64,000 nt of DNA from Burkholderia cepacia ATCC 25416 (GTDB taxonomy: Bacteria; Pseudomonadota; Gammaproteobacteria; Burkholderiales; Burkholderiaceae), in NCBI RefSeq assembly GCF_001411495.1, contig NZ_CP012982.1, positions 1,550,001 to 1,614,000 on the forward strand, read 5' to 3'. The position numbers and the translations under genes are program-made. Under the pieces are notes generated by a model, which was not told where the DNA came from, searched no databases, and was given only the letters and a program-made list of their open reading frames with translations. Numbering within the stretch: the stretch's first letter is position 1; every line of letters begins with the position of its first letter. This document shows, in pieces, positions 52,742 to 63,525 of this stretch.

Positions 52742-54493
52742 TTATGCCGCGACGACCGGCAACGCCGCGCGGCAGCCCGCGTCCACCAGCACGAGCCGGT
52801 GTGCGAATGCCGCGAGCGGATAGTCGAAGAAGTAGGTGCCGACCGCCCGCTTGCCCGCACGGAACGAATCGTCTCCCGGCGCATCGCCGACGATGCGCAG
52901 CGTGCGCGCCCACGCGAACGCGAGCAGCAGCCAGCCGACCAGCGCGAGATAGTCGTCCGCGACCCGGTAGGGCAGATCCGGATCGTGCTCGCTCGCGCGG
53001 ATCACGCCGGCCGTCACGCGCTCGAGCTCCGCGCACAGCGTGGCGACGCGCGCCCCGGCGTCCCTCGCCCGCTCGTCCGCTGCCGCCTGGACGCTCTGCG
53101 CGGCTTCCGCGCGAACCAGCTCGAGCAGCGCATGCAGCGCCTCGCCGCGATCCCCCAGCACCTTGCGCACCAGCAGATCGATCGCCTGGATCTCGTTGGT
53201 CCCTTCGTACAGCATCGACACGCGGCAATCGCGCACCGTCTGTTCGATCCCGTATTCGTGAACGTAGCCGTAGCCGCCGAATACCTGCAGCGCGTTCGAC
53301 GCGGCCGCGAAGCCGTTCGCGGTGAAGAACGCCTTGGCGACCGGCGTGAGCAACGATGCCAGCCGCGACGCCGCGAGCCGTGCCGGCGGCTGCGGATCGT
53401 GCGCGGCGACGTCGAGCCAGTGCGCGATCCAGTAGCCGATCGCGCGCTCGCCTTCGACGATCGCCTGCGCATCGAGCAGGATGCGGCGGATCGCGGCGTG
53501 TTGCGCGATCGGCGCCGCCCTGCCCTGCACGCGCTCACGCGCATAGGCCGACGCGGCCTGCCAAGCGCTCTGCGCATGCCCGACACCCTGCATGGCGACC
53601 TGCAGGCGCGCCGCGTTCATCATCACGAACATCGATGCGAGCCCGCGATGCGGCTCGCCGACGAGCCAGCCCGCGGCCGCGTCGAAACGCATCGTGCAGG
53701 TCGGGCTCGCCTTCAGCCCCATCTTCTTCTCGATGCCGTCGCACCAGACGCCGTTGCGCACGCGGCCGCCCGGCGCGTCGAGCCACTTCGGCACGACGAA
53801 CAGCGACAGCCCCTTCGTTCCCGCCGGCGCATCGGGCAGCCGCGCGAGCACGAGATGCACGATGTTGTCGGTCAGGTCGTGCTCGCCGCCGGTGATGAAC
53901 AGCTTGCTGCCGCTGATCCGGTAGCCGTCGGCGGCCGGGTCCGGCACTGCCTGCGTGCGCAGCAGGCCGAGATCGCTGCCCGCCTGCGGCTCGGTGATGC
54001 ACATCGTCGTCAGCCACTCGCCGCTCGCGATCTTCGGCAGCACGTCGCGCTTCAGGCGCTCGCCGCCGTGCGCGCGCAGGCACGCCACCGCGCCGTGCGT
54101 GAGCCCCGGCGACATCAGCCACGCATGGTTCGCCCCCGCGAGCATCTCCTGCAGCGCGACGTCGAGCAGATGCGGCAGCCCCTGGCCGCCGCAATCGGCG
54201 TCGAGCGCCAGCGTCGGCCAGCCGGCGTCGACGTAGTCGCGGTACGCATCGCGAAAGCCCGCCGGCATCGTCACGCCGGCACCGTCGAACCGGCAGCCCT
54301 CGAGATCGCCGGTCGAATCGAGCGGCGCGATGCGTTCGACCACGAAGCGGGCGGCTTCGTCGAGCACCTGCCCGGCGGTCGACAGGTCGAGCTCCGCCCA
54401 GTCGGGCACGCGGCGCCACAGCGCCGGCGCATCGAGCCATTCGCCGATCACGAACAGCATGTCGCGCAACGGCGCGCAATACGCGTTGCTCAT
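52742..54493 (-). CDS. acyl-CoA dehydrogenase of the hydroxycinnamate cluster (HcaD-like)
   Basis: 583 aa from the ATG at 54493, which has GAGG 8 nt upstream (a GTG at 54502 is the alternative). FAD-dependent dehydrogenase with the N domain, CITEPQAGSDLGLLRT (FAD and substrate region), KLFITGGEHDLTDNIVHLVLA and the catalytic Glu region QVFGGYGYVHEYGIEQTVRDCRV. It belongs to the longer 580-600 aa type with an extra C-terminal domain. In Acinetobacter HcaD oxidises phenylpropanoyl-CoA to cinnamoyl-CoA, allowing dihydro-hydroxycinnamates to enter the same route; the same role fits here. It follows the CoA-synthetase gene by 10 nt. Confidence 0.88.
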   Translation of the reverse strand: MSNAYCAPLRDMLFVIGEWLDAPALWRRVPDWAELDLSTAGQVLDEAARFVVERIAPLDSTGDLEGCRFDGAGVTMPAGFRDAYRDYVDAGWPTLALDADCGGQGLPHLLDVALQEMLAGANHAWLMSPGLTHGAVACLRAHGGERLKRDVLPKIASGEWLTTMCITEPQAGSDLGLLRTQAVPDPAADGYRISGSKLFITGGEHDLTDNIVHLVLARLPDAPAGTKGLSLFVVPKWLDAPGGRVRNGVWCDGIEKKMGLKASPTCTMRFDAAAGWLVGEPHRGLASMFVMMNAARLQVAMQGVGHAQSAWQAASAYARERVQGRAAPIAQHAAIRRILLDAQAIVEGERAIGYWIAHWLDVAAHDPQPPARLAASRLASLLTPVAKAFFTANGFAAASNALQVFGGYGYVHEYGIEQTVRDCRVSMLYEGTNEIQAIDLLVRKVLGDRGEALHALLELVRAEAAQSVQAAADERARDAGARVATLCAELERVTAGVIRASEHDPDLPYRVADDYLALVGWLLLAFAWARTLRIVGDAPGDDSFRAGKRAVGTYFFDYPLAAFAHRLVLVDAGCRAALPVVAA

Positions 54494-54503
54494 CGCACGC
54501 ACC

Positions 54504-56408
54504 TCATGCCCGGCGCGCCGTGCCGGCGACGATCACGCCGGCGTCGGCCGCGCCCGGTTCGTACATCGCGTCGACCACCGCCGCACGGTGCATGAGCACC
54601 GCACGCTGGTTGATCGAGCCCTTGTCGGTGACTTCGCCGAGATCGAGCGAAGGCGGCGTATCGAGCACGCACAGCCGCGTGACGAACGTCGCGCTGCCGG
54701 TCGCATCGCGGTTCAGGCGCTCGAGCAGGTCCGCGAAGAACGCCCGTACCGCGGGCGCCTGCAGGACGGTGCGCACGTCGGCATCCGGTGCCGCGCCGGC
54801 CAGGCGACGGCAATCGTCGACGCGCGGGAAGATCATCACGCCGACGTCGTCGCGGTTCATCCCCGTGACGACCGCGTCCTGCACGTACGGCGCGCCGTTC
54901 GACACGATCCGCGCGCGCATGGGCCCGACGCTCACGAAGGTGCCTGACGACAGCTTGAAATCCTCCGCGATGCGCCCGTCGAACATCAGGCCGATCTCCG
55001 GCCGCGCGGGATCGACGAAACGCACCGCATCGCCGCTGCGGTAGTAGCCCTCCTCGTCGAATACCTCGCGCGCGTCGTCGCCGCTCGCGCGCCAATAACC
55101 GGCCATCACGTTCGGCCCGCGAAAGCGCGCCTCGAGCTTGCCGTCGACCGGCACCAGCTTCGCGTCGCAGCCGGGCGCGGGCAGGCCGATGTAGCCGGCT
55201 CCCGACATCGGCCCGGTGGTGAACATGCACGATGGCGCGGCCTCGGTCATCCCGAGGCCCGCCATGATCCGGATGCGCTCGCCGCAGTGCGCGAGCGTCA
55301 CGCGCTCGAGCCGGTCCCACGCGGCCTGCGACAGCCCGGCGCCCGCGAAGAAATACATCTTCACGCGCGAGAAGAAGGTTTCGCGCAGCGCGGCATCCGT
55401 TTCGAGCGCCGCGGTCAGCTCTTCCCAGCCCTTCGGCACGTTGAAATACACGGTGGGCGCGATCTCGCGCAGGTTGCGCAGCGTCTCGCCGAACTTGCCG
55501 GCGACCGGCTTGCCGTCGTCGATGTACAGCGTGCCGCCGTTGTACAGCGCGATGCCGACGTTATGGCTGCCGCCGAACGTGTGATTCCACGGCAGCCAGT
55601 CGACCAGCACCGGCGGCTCCAGGCCGAACTGCGGAAACGTCTCGAGCAGCATCTGCTGGTTGCTGCACAGCATCCGGTGCGTGGTCGGCACCGCCTTGGG
55701 CAGCCGTGTCGACCCAGACGTGAACAGGAATTTCGCGATCGTGTCGCCGGTGATCGCATCGTGCGCGGCATCGACGCTGCCCGGTGTCGTGTCGAGCAGC
55801 GACGAGAAACGCGTGACGCCATCCATCCCGTCGGGTGCCGACACGACCACGCGCTCGACATCAGGCGGCACCGACGCGTCGAGCGCGGCACGAAACGCCG
55901 CGCCGTCCGACGCGAAGACCAGCCCCGGCGTGAGCACGGCGAGCGCGTGGCGCAGCTTGCCGTAATCGCTCGACACGAGCGAATACGCGGGCGACAGCGG
56001 CGCATGCGGAATGCCGGCCCACATCGCGCCGAACGCGAGTTGCAGATGTTCGAGGTCGTTGCCCGACAGGATCGCGACGGGCCGCTCGGCCGACAGCCCG
56101 CGATCGAGCAGCGCCTGGCCGATCGCGCGGGCGCGCTCGAGCATCTGCGCATACGTGATGCCGATCCACGTACCGTCGGGCCCGCGCCGCGCGACCAGCC
56201 AGCGGTCCGGATGCGCGCGCGCGCCGCTCGCGAGCCGGTCGGTCAGCCGATGTGGGTACGCGCCGAGCGGGGTCGTCGCGCGCAAGGTCCAGCAGCCGTC
56301 GCGTTGCACGATCTCCGGCGGTGCCGTGCCGATCGCCACGGGGCGATAGCCGGCGGGAACGCGCTGTGCGGCAGCCGCGTCGCGCAGTTGGGTCGGATCC
56401 GCATCCAA
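54504..56408 (-). CDS. fcs: feruloyl-CoA synthetase
   Basis: 634 aa AMP-forming ligase that activates ferulate, p-coumarate or caffeate. It starts at a TTG (56408) with GGAG 8 nt upstream. AMP-binding signature KFLFTSGSTRLPKAVPTTHRM, then LPWNHTFGGSHNVGIALYNGGTLYIDDGKP, GLGMTEAAPSC and FDGRIAEDFKLSSGTFVSVG (adenylation core and hinge Asp). The distinctive beginning and length place it with feruloyl-CoA synthetases of the Fcs/FerA/HcaC group rather than with plant 4CL. The penultimate-domain Lys (TDKGSINQ) is kept. Third gene of the hydratase-lyase operon. Confidence 0.92.
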   Translation of the reverse strand: MDADPTQLRDAAAAQRVPAGYRPVAIGTAPPEIVQRDGCWTLRATTPLGAYPHRLTDRLASGARAHPDRWLVARRGPDGTWIGITYAQMLERARAIGQALLDRGLSAERPVAILSGNDLEHLQLAFGAMWAGIPHAPLSPAYSLVSSDYGKLRHALAVLTPGLVFASDGAAFRAALDASVPPDVERVVVSAPDGMDGVTRFSSLLDTTPGSVDAAHDAITGDTIAKFLFTSGSTRLPKAVPTTHRMLCSNQQMLLETFPQFGLEPPVLVDWLPWNHTFGGSHNVGIALYNGGTLYIDDGKPVAGKFGETLRNLREIAPTVYFNVPKGWEELTAALETDAALRETFFSRVKMYFFAGAGLSQAAWDRLERVTLAHCGERIRIMAGLGMTEAAPSCMFTTGPMSGAGYIGLPAPGCDAKLVPVDGKLEARFRGPNVMAGYWRASGDDAREVFDEEGYYRSGDAVRFVDPARPEIGLMFDGRIAEDFKLSSGTFVSVGPMRARIVSNGAPYVQDAVVTGMNRDDVGVMIFPRVDDCRRLAGAAPDADVRTVLQAPAVRAFFADLLERLNRDATGSATFVTRLCVLDTPPSLDLGEVTDKGSINQRAVLMHRAAVVDAMYEPGAADAGVIVAGTARRA

Positions 56409-56509
56409 GTTCTGTCTCCGGTCGGTTCCGCCCCGCGCGCGTGCGCGCGCCGGGCGGGGACTTCATTGTGTCGTTGTCTCAACTGGGGCGCCGCGGCGCC
56501 CGGGACTGC

Positions 56510-57961
56510 TCAGATCGGGTAGTGACGCGGCGTGGTCTGGACCGTGATCCAGCGCAGGTCGGTAAACTCGGCGATCGACGCCTTGCTGCCGAACCGGCCG
56601 TAGCCGCTTGCCTTCACGCCGCCGAACGGCATCTGCGCCTCGTCGTGCACCGTCGGCCCGTTGATGTGGCAGATGCCCGATTCGATCTGCTTCGCGACCT
56701 GCATCGCGCGCGCGATATCGCGGCTGAACACCGCCGCCGACAGCCCGTACTCGCTGTCGTTCGCGGCCGCGAGCGCGGCGGCGTCGCCGTCGACGCGCTG
56801 CACGGTCACCACCGGCCCGAACGATTCGTCCGCATACAGCTGCATGTCGCGCGTGACTCCGTCGACGATCGTCGGCTGCATCACCGCGCCGTCGACTTCA
56901 CAGCCGAGCGGCAGCGCGGCGCCGTGTGCGCGCGCGTCGTCCACCATCGCCGCGATCCGCTGCGCGGCGGCCGCGCTTTCGAGCGTGCCCAGCACGACAC
57001 CCGGCGCGGCCGGGTTGCCGGCCTTCAGCGTGCGTGCCTTCGCGACGAGCCGTTCGACGAACGCATCGGCGACCTTGCGATCGACGATCACGCGCTCGGT
57101 CGACATGCAGATCTGCCCCTGGTTGAAGAACGCGCCGAATGCGACCGCCTCGACCGCCGCGTCGAGATCGGCGTCGTCGAGCACGAGCACCGGCGCCTTG
57201 CCGCCGAGTTCAAGCAGCGCCGGCTTCAGGTGCTGCGCGGCGAGCGTCGCGACGATGCGGCCGACGCGTGTCGAACCGGTGAAGTTCACGCGGCGCACCG
57301 CCGGGTTCGCGATCAGCCGCTCGACGATCGCCGGCGCGTCCTGCGGCGCATGCGTGATCACGTTGACCACGCCGTCGCCGAGCCCTGCGTCGTGCAGCAC
57401 GCTGCCGATCAGCCGGTGCACGCCCGGACAACCCTCGGACGCCTTCAGCACCACCGTGTTGCCGCATGCGAGCGGCATCGCGAGCGCACGGGTCGCGAGA
57501 ATCACCGGCGCATTCCACGGCGCGATCCCGAGCACGACACCGCACGGCTGGCGCACGGCCATCGCGAGGCTGCCGGGCACGTCCGACGGGATCACCGCGC
57601 CGTCGATCTGCGTGGTCATCGCGGCTGCCTCGCGCAGCATGTTCGCCGCGAGCATCACGTTGAAGCCGTACCAGTTCGCCATCGCACCGGTTTCCGCGCG
57701 GCCGGTTTCGATGAATTCGCCCGCGCGCGCGTCCATCCGGTCGGCCGCCGCGAGCAGCCGCCGACGGCGCTCGGTCGGCGCGAGCGCGGCCCACGCGGGG
57801 AATGCGCGCGCCGCTGCCGCGACCGCGGCGTCCGCGTCGGCAAGCGTCGCCGCGGCGGCGCGCGACGCCACCCGTCCCGTCGCCGGATCGATCCGGTCGA
57901 AGGTCCCGCCGTCCGACGCGCCGCGCGACACGCCGTCGATCAACAAACTCACTTCGTGCAT
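56510..57961 (-). CDS. vdh: vanillin (hydroxybenzaldehyde) dehydrogenase
   Basis: 483 aa NAD(P)-dependent aldehyde dehydrogenase. Catalytic Glu in LELGGKAPVLVLDDADLDAAV, catalytic Cys in FFNQGQICMSTERVIV, cofactor motif NFTGSTRVGR and Asn in GIAPWNAPVIL. It oxidises vanillin and 4-hydroxybenzaldehyde, products of the hydratase-lyase, to vanillate and 4-hydroxybenzoate. It lies 43 nt after the hydratase-lyase gene, with a 101-nt gap before the CoA synthetase. Confidence 0.92.
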   Translation of the reverse strand: MHEVSLLIDGVSRGASDGGTFDRIDPATGRVASRAAAATLADADAAVAAAARAFPAWAALAPTERRRRLLAAADRMDARAGEFIETGRAETGAMANWYGFNVMLAANMLREAAAMTTQIDGAVIPSDVPGSLAMAVRQPCGVVLGIAPWNAPVILATRALAMPLACGNTVVLKASEGCPGVHRLIGSVLHDAGLGDGVVNVITHAPQDAPAIVERLIANPAVRRVNFTGSTRVGRIVATLAAQHLKPALLELGGKAPVLVLDDADLDAAVEAVAFGAFFNQGQICMSTERVIVDRKVADAFVERLVAKARTLKAGNPAAPGVVLGTLESAAAAQRIAAMVDDARAHGAALPLGCEVDGAVMQPTIVDGVTRDMQLYADESFGPVVTVQRVDGDAAALAAANDSEYGLSAAVFSRDIARAMQVAKQIESGICHINGPTVHDEAQMPFGGVKASGYGRFGSKASIAEFTDLRWITVQTTPRHYPI

Positions 57962-58004
57962 TTCCGTGTCTCCACTCGGATCCGGTTGCGTGCGGCGGCG
58001 CGCG

Positions 58005-58832
58005 TCAGCGCTTGTACGCCTGCAGGCCCGGCTTGATGCTCTTGTCGTCGAGGAACTGCTTGAGGCCCTGCTCGCGCCCGCCTTCCGGATCGCGGTAGTT
58101 CGCCTGGTCGAGCTTCGCGTACAGGTAGTCCTCGTTCTGCTCCCAGGTCAGCTCGCGGCAACGCTTGAAGCCGTGCTTCGCGTTACGGATCACGACCGGG
58201 TTCTTGTCGAGCAGCTTCGCGGCCAGCGCGCGCACCTCGTCGCGCAGCTGCGCGCGCGGCACGCTCTTGTTGACGAGCCCCATCTGCGCGGCCTGCGGGC
58301 CGGTGAAGGTGTCGCCGGTCATGATGTAGTAGAGCGCCTGGCGATGGCCCACGGTGTCGGCCATCGCCTTGCTGACGAGGTTGCCCGGCGGGATGCCCCA
58401 GTTGATTTCCGACAGGCCGAACACCGCTTCGTCGGCCGCGATCGCGAGGTCGCACGCGACGAGCGGCGAGAAGCCGCCGCCGAAGCACCAGCCGTTGACC
58501 ATCGCGATCGTCGGCTTCGCATACATGCGCAGCAATTGCCACTGCCAGCGGCTCGCGTCGCGGCGAATCTTTTCCTGCAGGATTTCCGGGCCCGCGTCGA
58601 CTTCGCGGAAATATTCCTTCAGGTCCATCCCGGCCGTCCAGGCGTCGCCCTCGCCGGTCAGCACGAGCACCTGCGCCTCGGCATCGAGTTCGATCGCCTC
58701 CAGCACGTCGATCATCTCCGCGTTCAGCGTCGGGCTCATTGCGTTGCGCTTGTCCGGACGGTTCAGCGTCACCCATGCGATCCCGCCCTCGACCTCGACC
58801 TTCACCGTTTTCCAGCGCCCTTCGTAACCCAT
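58005..58832 (-). CDS. ech: feruloyl-CoA / p-hydroxycinnamoyl-CoA hydratase-lyase
   Basis: 275 aa crotonase-fold enzyme that hydrates feruloyl-CoA and cleaves it to vanillin plus acetyl-CoA. Features of this subgroup: GRWKTVKVEVEGGIAWVTLNRPDKRNAMSP, oxyanion loops AGMDLKEYFREVD and GWCFGGGFSPLVACDLAIA, the catalytic Glu in GLSEINWGIPPG and the C-terminal YLYAKLDQANYRDPEGGREQGLKQFLDDKS. The start is the ATG at 58832; the upstream extension lacks coding character. First gene of the catabolic operon, with the perfect MarR palindrome 51 nt upstream. Confidence 0.95.
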   Translation of the reverse strand: MGYEGRWKTVKVEVEGGIAWVTLNRPDKRNAMSPTLNAEMIDVLEAIELDAEAQVLVLTGEGDAWTAGMDLKEYFREVDAGPEILQEKIRRDASRWQWQLLRMYAKPTIAMVNGWCFGGGFSPLVACDLAIAADEAVFGLSEINWGIPPGNLVSKAMADTVGHRQALYYIMTGDTFTGPQAAQMGLVNKSVPRAQLRDEVRALAAKLLDKNPVVIRNAKHGFKRCRELTWEQNEDYLYAKLDQANYRDPEGGREQGLKQFLDDKSIKPGLQAYKR

Positions 58833-58883
58833 TTTCGTTCTCCAATGACGATGCCGCCCTGTGCGACTCGCGACCAATTTACT

Positions 58884-58898
58884 ATCAGGTAACCTGAT
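58884..58898. promoter_or_regulatory. MarR operator 3 (ATCAGGT-A-ACCTGAT)
   Basis: Exact copy of operator 1, in the 169-bp gap between the hydratase-lyase gene (minus) and the amidohydrolase gene (plus), so one repressor site may serve both divergent promoters. Confidence 0.8.
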
Positions 58899-59001
58899 AT
58901 GTAAAGTAGAATGGAAGCGGCTCCGGACAAACCCCTAAACGGGCCCGGACAGCCGATTTCGCGCCGTGCCGGCCGACGCATCACGACATGAGGAGACACG
59001 C

Positions 59002-59892
59002 TTGGACATCGACAACCTGATCGCCATCGACACGCACGTGCACGCCGAAGTGTCGTGCTGCCAGCCGCCGGACCTGTTCGCGAAGGCATTCGACGATGCG
59101 GCCGACAAGTACTTCGGCACCGTGCTGAAGCAGGGCCGTCGGCCGACCATTCCGGAGACGATCGCGCATTACCGCGAGCGCCGGATCGGCTTCGTGATGT
59201 TCACCGTCGACTGCGAGACGAACATCGGCCGGCGGCGCATTCCGAACGAGGAAATCGCGCAATTCGCGCAGGACAACGCCGACGTGATGATCGCGTTCGC
59301 GAGCATCGACCCGCACAAGGGCCGCTTCGGCGCGCGCGAGGTGCGCCGCCTGATCGACGAGCACGGCGTGAAGGGCTTCAAGTTCCACCCGACGATGCAG
59401 GGATGCTTCCCGAACGACAGGCTCGCCTATCCGATCTACGAGGTGATCGCGGAATACGGGTTGCCGGCCGTCTTCCACAGCGGGCATTCGGGGATGGGAT
59501 CGGGGATGCGCGGCGGCGGCGGGCTGCGTCTGAAGTATTCCGAACCGATTCACCTCGACGACGTCGCGGCCGACTTCCCGGACATGAAGATCGTGATCGC
59601 GCACCCTTCATGGCCGTGGCAGGAGCAGGCGCTGTCGATCGCGCTGCACAAGCCGAACGTCTACATCGACCTGTCGGGATGGTCGCCGAAGTACTTCTCG
59701 CCCGAGCTCGTGAAATACGCGAACACGCTGCTCAGGCACAAGGTGCTGTTCGCGTCCGATTTTCCGCTGATCCGGCCGGACCGCTGGCTCGAGGATTTTC
59801 AGGGCGCCGGGTTCCGGCCCGACGTGCATTCGCTGATTCTGAAAGACAACGCGGTCGCGTTGCTGGGGCTGCAGGCCGCGCAGCAGTCGTGA
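59002..59892 (+). CDS. amidohydrolase_2 family metal-dependent hydrolase in the hydroxycinnamate regulon
   Basis: 296 aa from a TTG at 59002 with GAGGAG 6 nt upstream; a GTG at 58966 would add 12 residues but lacks such a site. TIM-barrel hydrolase with IDTHVHAEV (HxH), FKFHPTMQGCFPND, VFHSGHSGMGSGMRGGGG, IVIAHPSWPWQEQAL and the catalytic Asp in LFASDFPLIRPDRWL. Related enzymes decarboxylate or hydrolyse aromatic-pathway intermediates; in Rhodococcus p-coumarate degradation an amidohydrolase-superfamily enzyme hydrolyses a beta-ketoacyl-CoA. Divergence from the hydratase-lyase gene over a shared operator implies a role in the same pathway. Exact reaction unknown. Confidence 0.83.
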   Translation: MDIDNLIAIDTHVHAEVSCCQPPDLFAKAFDDAADKYFGTVLKQGRRPTIPETIAHYRERRIGFVMFTVDCETNIGRRRIPNEEIAQFAQDNADVMIAFASIDPHKGRFGAREVRRLIDEHGVKGFKFHPTMQGCFPNDRLAYPIYEVIAEYGLPAVFHSGHSGMGSGMRGGGGLRLKYSEPIHLDDVAADFPDMKIVIAHPSWPWQEQALSIALHKPNVYIDLSGWSPKYFSPELVKYANTLLRHKVLFASDFPLIRPDRWLEDFQGAGFRPDVHSLILKDNAVALLGLQAAQQS

Positions 59893-59944
59893 CCCGTCCG
59901 GCCGTGACGGCGCCGGCAGCGCGCCGCCGCACGCACCGGCGCGC

Positions 59945-60844
59945 TCAGTTCGCGGGCTTGCCCGCGAACCGCGCGGTCGGCCGCCCCGCGTAGCGCGTAC
60001 GGGCGACGAACACGCCGCCGGCGTCGGCATCGCTCGCCAGCGCGTTGTCGCTCAGCCCGACGCGCGCGCTCGTCACGTACAGCCGGCCTTCGCCGTCGAG
60101 CGCCACGCAGCTCGGCTGCGCGGTCGGCACTTCGACGCGCTCCGTTTCAACGCCGTCAGGCCCGTAGCGCACCACCCGCCGGCCGCCCCACTGCGCATTC
60201 CACAGGCCGCCGTCGCGATCGACCGTCGAGCCGTCCGGATCGCCGTCCGCATCGGTCAGCCGCGCGAACGGCCGCACATTCGCGACATCGCCGCCCGCGC
60301 GGTAATCGCACACGAAAATCTCGCGCACCAGCGAATCGCAGAAATACATCTTCGACCCATCCGGCGAGAACGCGATGCTGTTCGCGATCGCGGCCGGCGG
60401 CAACGCGAGCCGCTCGAGCGTGAGATCCGGATTGAGCCGATGGAACCCGCCGACCGCTTGCGGCGGTTCGCTGCCTTCGTCCTTCATCCCGAACACGAAT
60501 GCGCCGGCCCCATCGCAACGCCCGTCGTTCAGCCGCGTCGGCAGATCGGGTTCGACGTCGACGATCCGCGTGAACGCACCGCTGCGCAGGTCGAAGAACG
60601 CGAGATGCGTCGCGAGCCCGACGAGCAGCACGTCCGGATCGTGCGTCAGCGCGAAGCACGCGAGCCGTTCCGGCATCGGCCACTGCGCGAGGCCCGAGCC
60701 GTCCGCGCGGCAGCGCCACAGCCGCGCCCCTTCGATGTCCGTCCAGTACAGCGCGTGCGCCGCGTCGCACCACGTCGCGCCTTCGCCGAGCGTGTTGCGG
60801 CTGTCCACGAGCAGCGCCGCCGCGCCCGGATGAATCTGTTGCAT
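59945..60844 (-). CDS. SMP-30/gluconolactonase family sugar lactonase (probable L-arabinolactonase)
   Basis: 299 aa six-bladed beta-propeller. Metal ligands: Glu in NTLGEGATWC, Asn in PTRLNDGRCD, Asn in AIANSIAFSPDGSKMYFCDS and Asp in the same segment. It follows the AraH permease gene on the same strand by 51 nt. Lactonases of this family open L-arabino-1,4-lactone in the oxidative (non-phosphorylating) arabinose pathway known from Burkholderia, Azospirillum and relatives, which suits the transporter. The dehydrogenase and dehydratases of that pathway would lie outside the window. Confidence 0.86.
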   Translation of the reverse strand: MQQIHPGAAALLVDSRNTLGEGATWCDAAHALYWTDIEGARLWRCRADGSGLAQWPMPERLACFALTHDPDVLLVGLATHLAFFDLRSGAFTRIVDVEPDLPTRLNDGRCDGAGAFVFGMKDEGSEPPQAVGGFHRLNPDLTLERLALPPAAIANSIAFSPDGSKMYFCDSLVREIFVCDYRAGGDVANVRPFARLTDADGDPDGSTVDRDGGLWNAQWGGRRVVRYGPDGVETERVEVPTAQPSCVALDGEGRLYVTSARVGLSDNALASDADAGGVFVARTRYAGRPTARFAGKPAN

Positions 60845-60895
60845 GCCGTCTCCCGATGTCTGTCGCCTTCGCAGGCGGCCGCGCGTTCGTCAGGG

Positions 60896-61915
60896 TCAGA
60901 TCTTCATCGCGCGCCGCTGGTTGCGACGATACTGGTCGAACAGCACCGCGAGCAACAGAATTCCGCCGCGTATCAGATATTGGTAAAACGTCGGCACGTT
61001 CAAGAGGCTCATCGCGTCCTGCACGGAGCCCATGATCAGCACGCCGACCAGCACGCCGGAGATCGTCGCGACGCCGCCCGTCAGCGACACGCCGCCGAGC
61101 ACGCACGCGGAGATCACGCCGAGCTCGAGGCCGACCGACGTCTTCGGATCGCCGAGGCTCATCCGCGACGCGAGCATCACGCCGGCGAAGCCGGTCACGA
61201 GCCCCTGCAGCACGAACACGGTGATCTTGATGCGCATCACCGGCAGCCCCGCGAGCAGCGCCGCCTCGCCGTTGCCGCCGACGGCCAGCACGTTCTTGCC
61301 GAACACCGTCCGGCGCAGCAGGAAGCCGAACACGACGAAGCCGACGATGTTGCTCCAGATCGGATACGAGATGCCGAGGAACGACCCGCCGCCGAGATCG
61401 AAGAAGCGCTCCTCGGAGATCATCACCGCGTCGCCGTTCGACGTGATGAACGCGAGCCCGCGCACGACTTCCATCATCGCGAGCGTGACGATCAGCGAGT
61501 TGATCCGCCAGCGCGCGATCAGCACGCCGTTGACGAGCCCGACCGCGCCGCCCGCGAGCACGCCGCCGGCGATGCCGAGCACGACGCTGTGCGTCGCGGT
61601 GATCAGCGTCGACGCGACGACGCCCGAGAACGCGACGATCGACGCGACCGACAGGTCGACCTCGCCGAGCGCGAGCACGAACATCATCGTCACCGCGATC
61701 GAGCCGATCAGCGTGACCGACAGCAGCAGGCCCTGGATGTTGCGCGGCGTGAGGAAGTCCGGCACCGTCAGCGACAGCGTCGCGAACAGCACGAGAAACA
61801 CCATCACGATGCCGGAGCGGTTGATCAATTGCCACACGCCGCCGCGCGCTCGCGCGGGCGTGGCCGCGGCATCGGGGGACGGGGAAGTGCGTTGGGGTTG
61901 CATTGCCTGGCTCAT
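60896..61915 (-). CDS. araH: L-arabinose ABC permease
   Basis: 339 aa BPD_transp_2 permease with about ten membrane helices, including GIVMVFLVLFATLSLTVPDF, VTMMFVLALGEVDLSVASIVAFSGV (the conserved GxxDLSVG-like motif), and GGVSLTGGVATISGVLVGVLIMGSVQDAMSLLNV near the end, which is typical of RbsC/AraH. A Pro/Arg-rich N-terminal tail (1-30) is cytoplasmic. It ends 51 nt before the lactonase gene and starts 30 nt after the ATPase stop. Confidence 0.91.
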   Translation of the reverse strand: MSQAMQPQRTSPSPDAAATPARARGGVWQLINRSGIVMVFLVLFATLSLTVPDFLTPRNIQGLLLSVTLIGSIAVTMMFVLALGEVDLSVASIVAFSGVVASTLITATHSVVLGIAGGVLAGGAVGLVNGVLIARWRINSLIVTLAMMEVVRGLAFITSNGDAVMISEERFFDLGGGSFLGISYPIWSNIVGFVVFGFLLRRTVFGKNVLAVGGNGEAALLAGLPVMRIKITVFVLQGLVTGFAGVMLASRMSLGDPKTSVGLELGVISACVLGGVSLTGGVATISGVLVGVLIMGSVQDAMSLLNVPTFYQYLIRGGILLLAVLFDQYRRNQRRAMKI

Positions 61916-61945
61916 ATCAGTTGCTTTCCGGTTGACTGCAGGCCG

Positions 61946-63505
<1,560 letters not shown>

Positions 63506-63525
63506 CGCTTGCTCGCCCCGCACGC

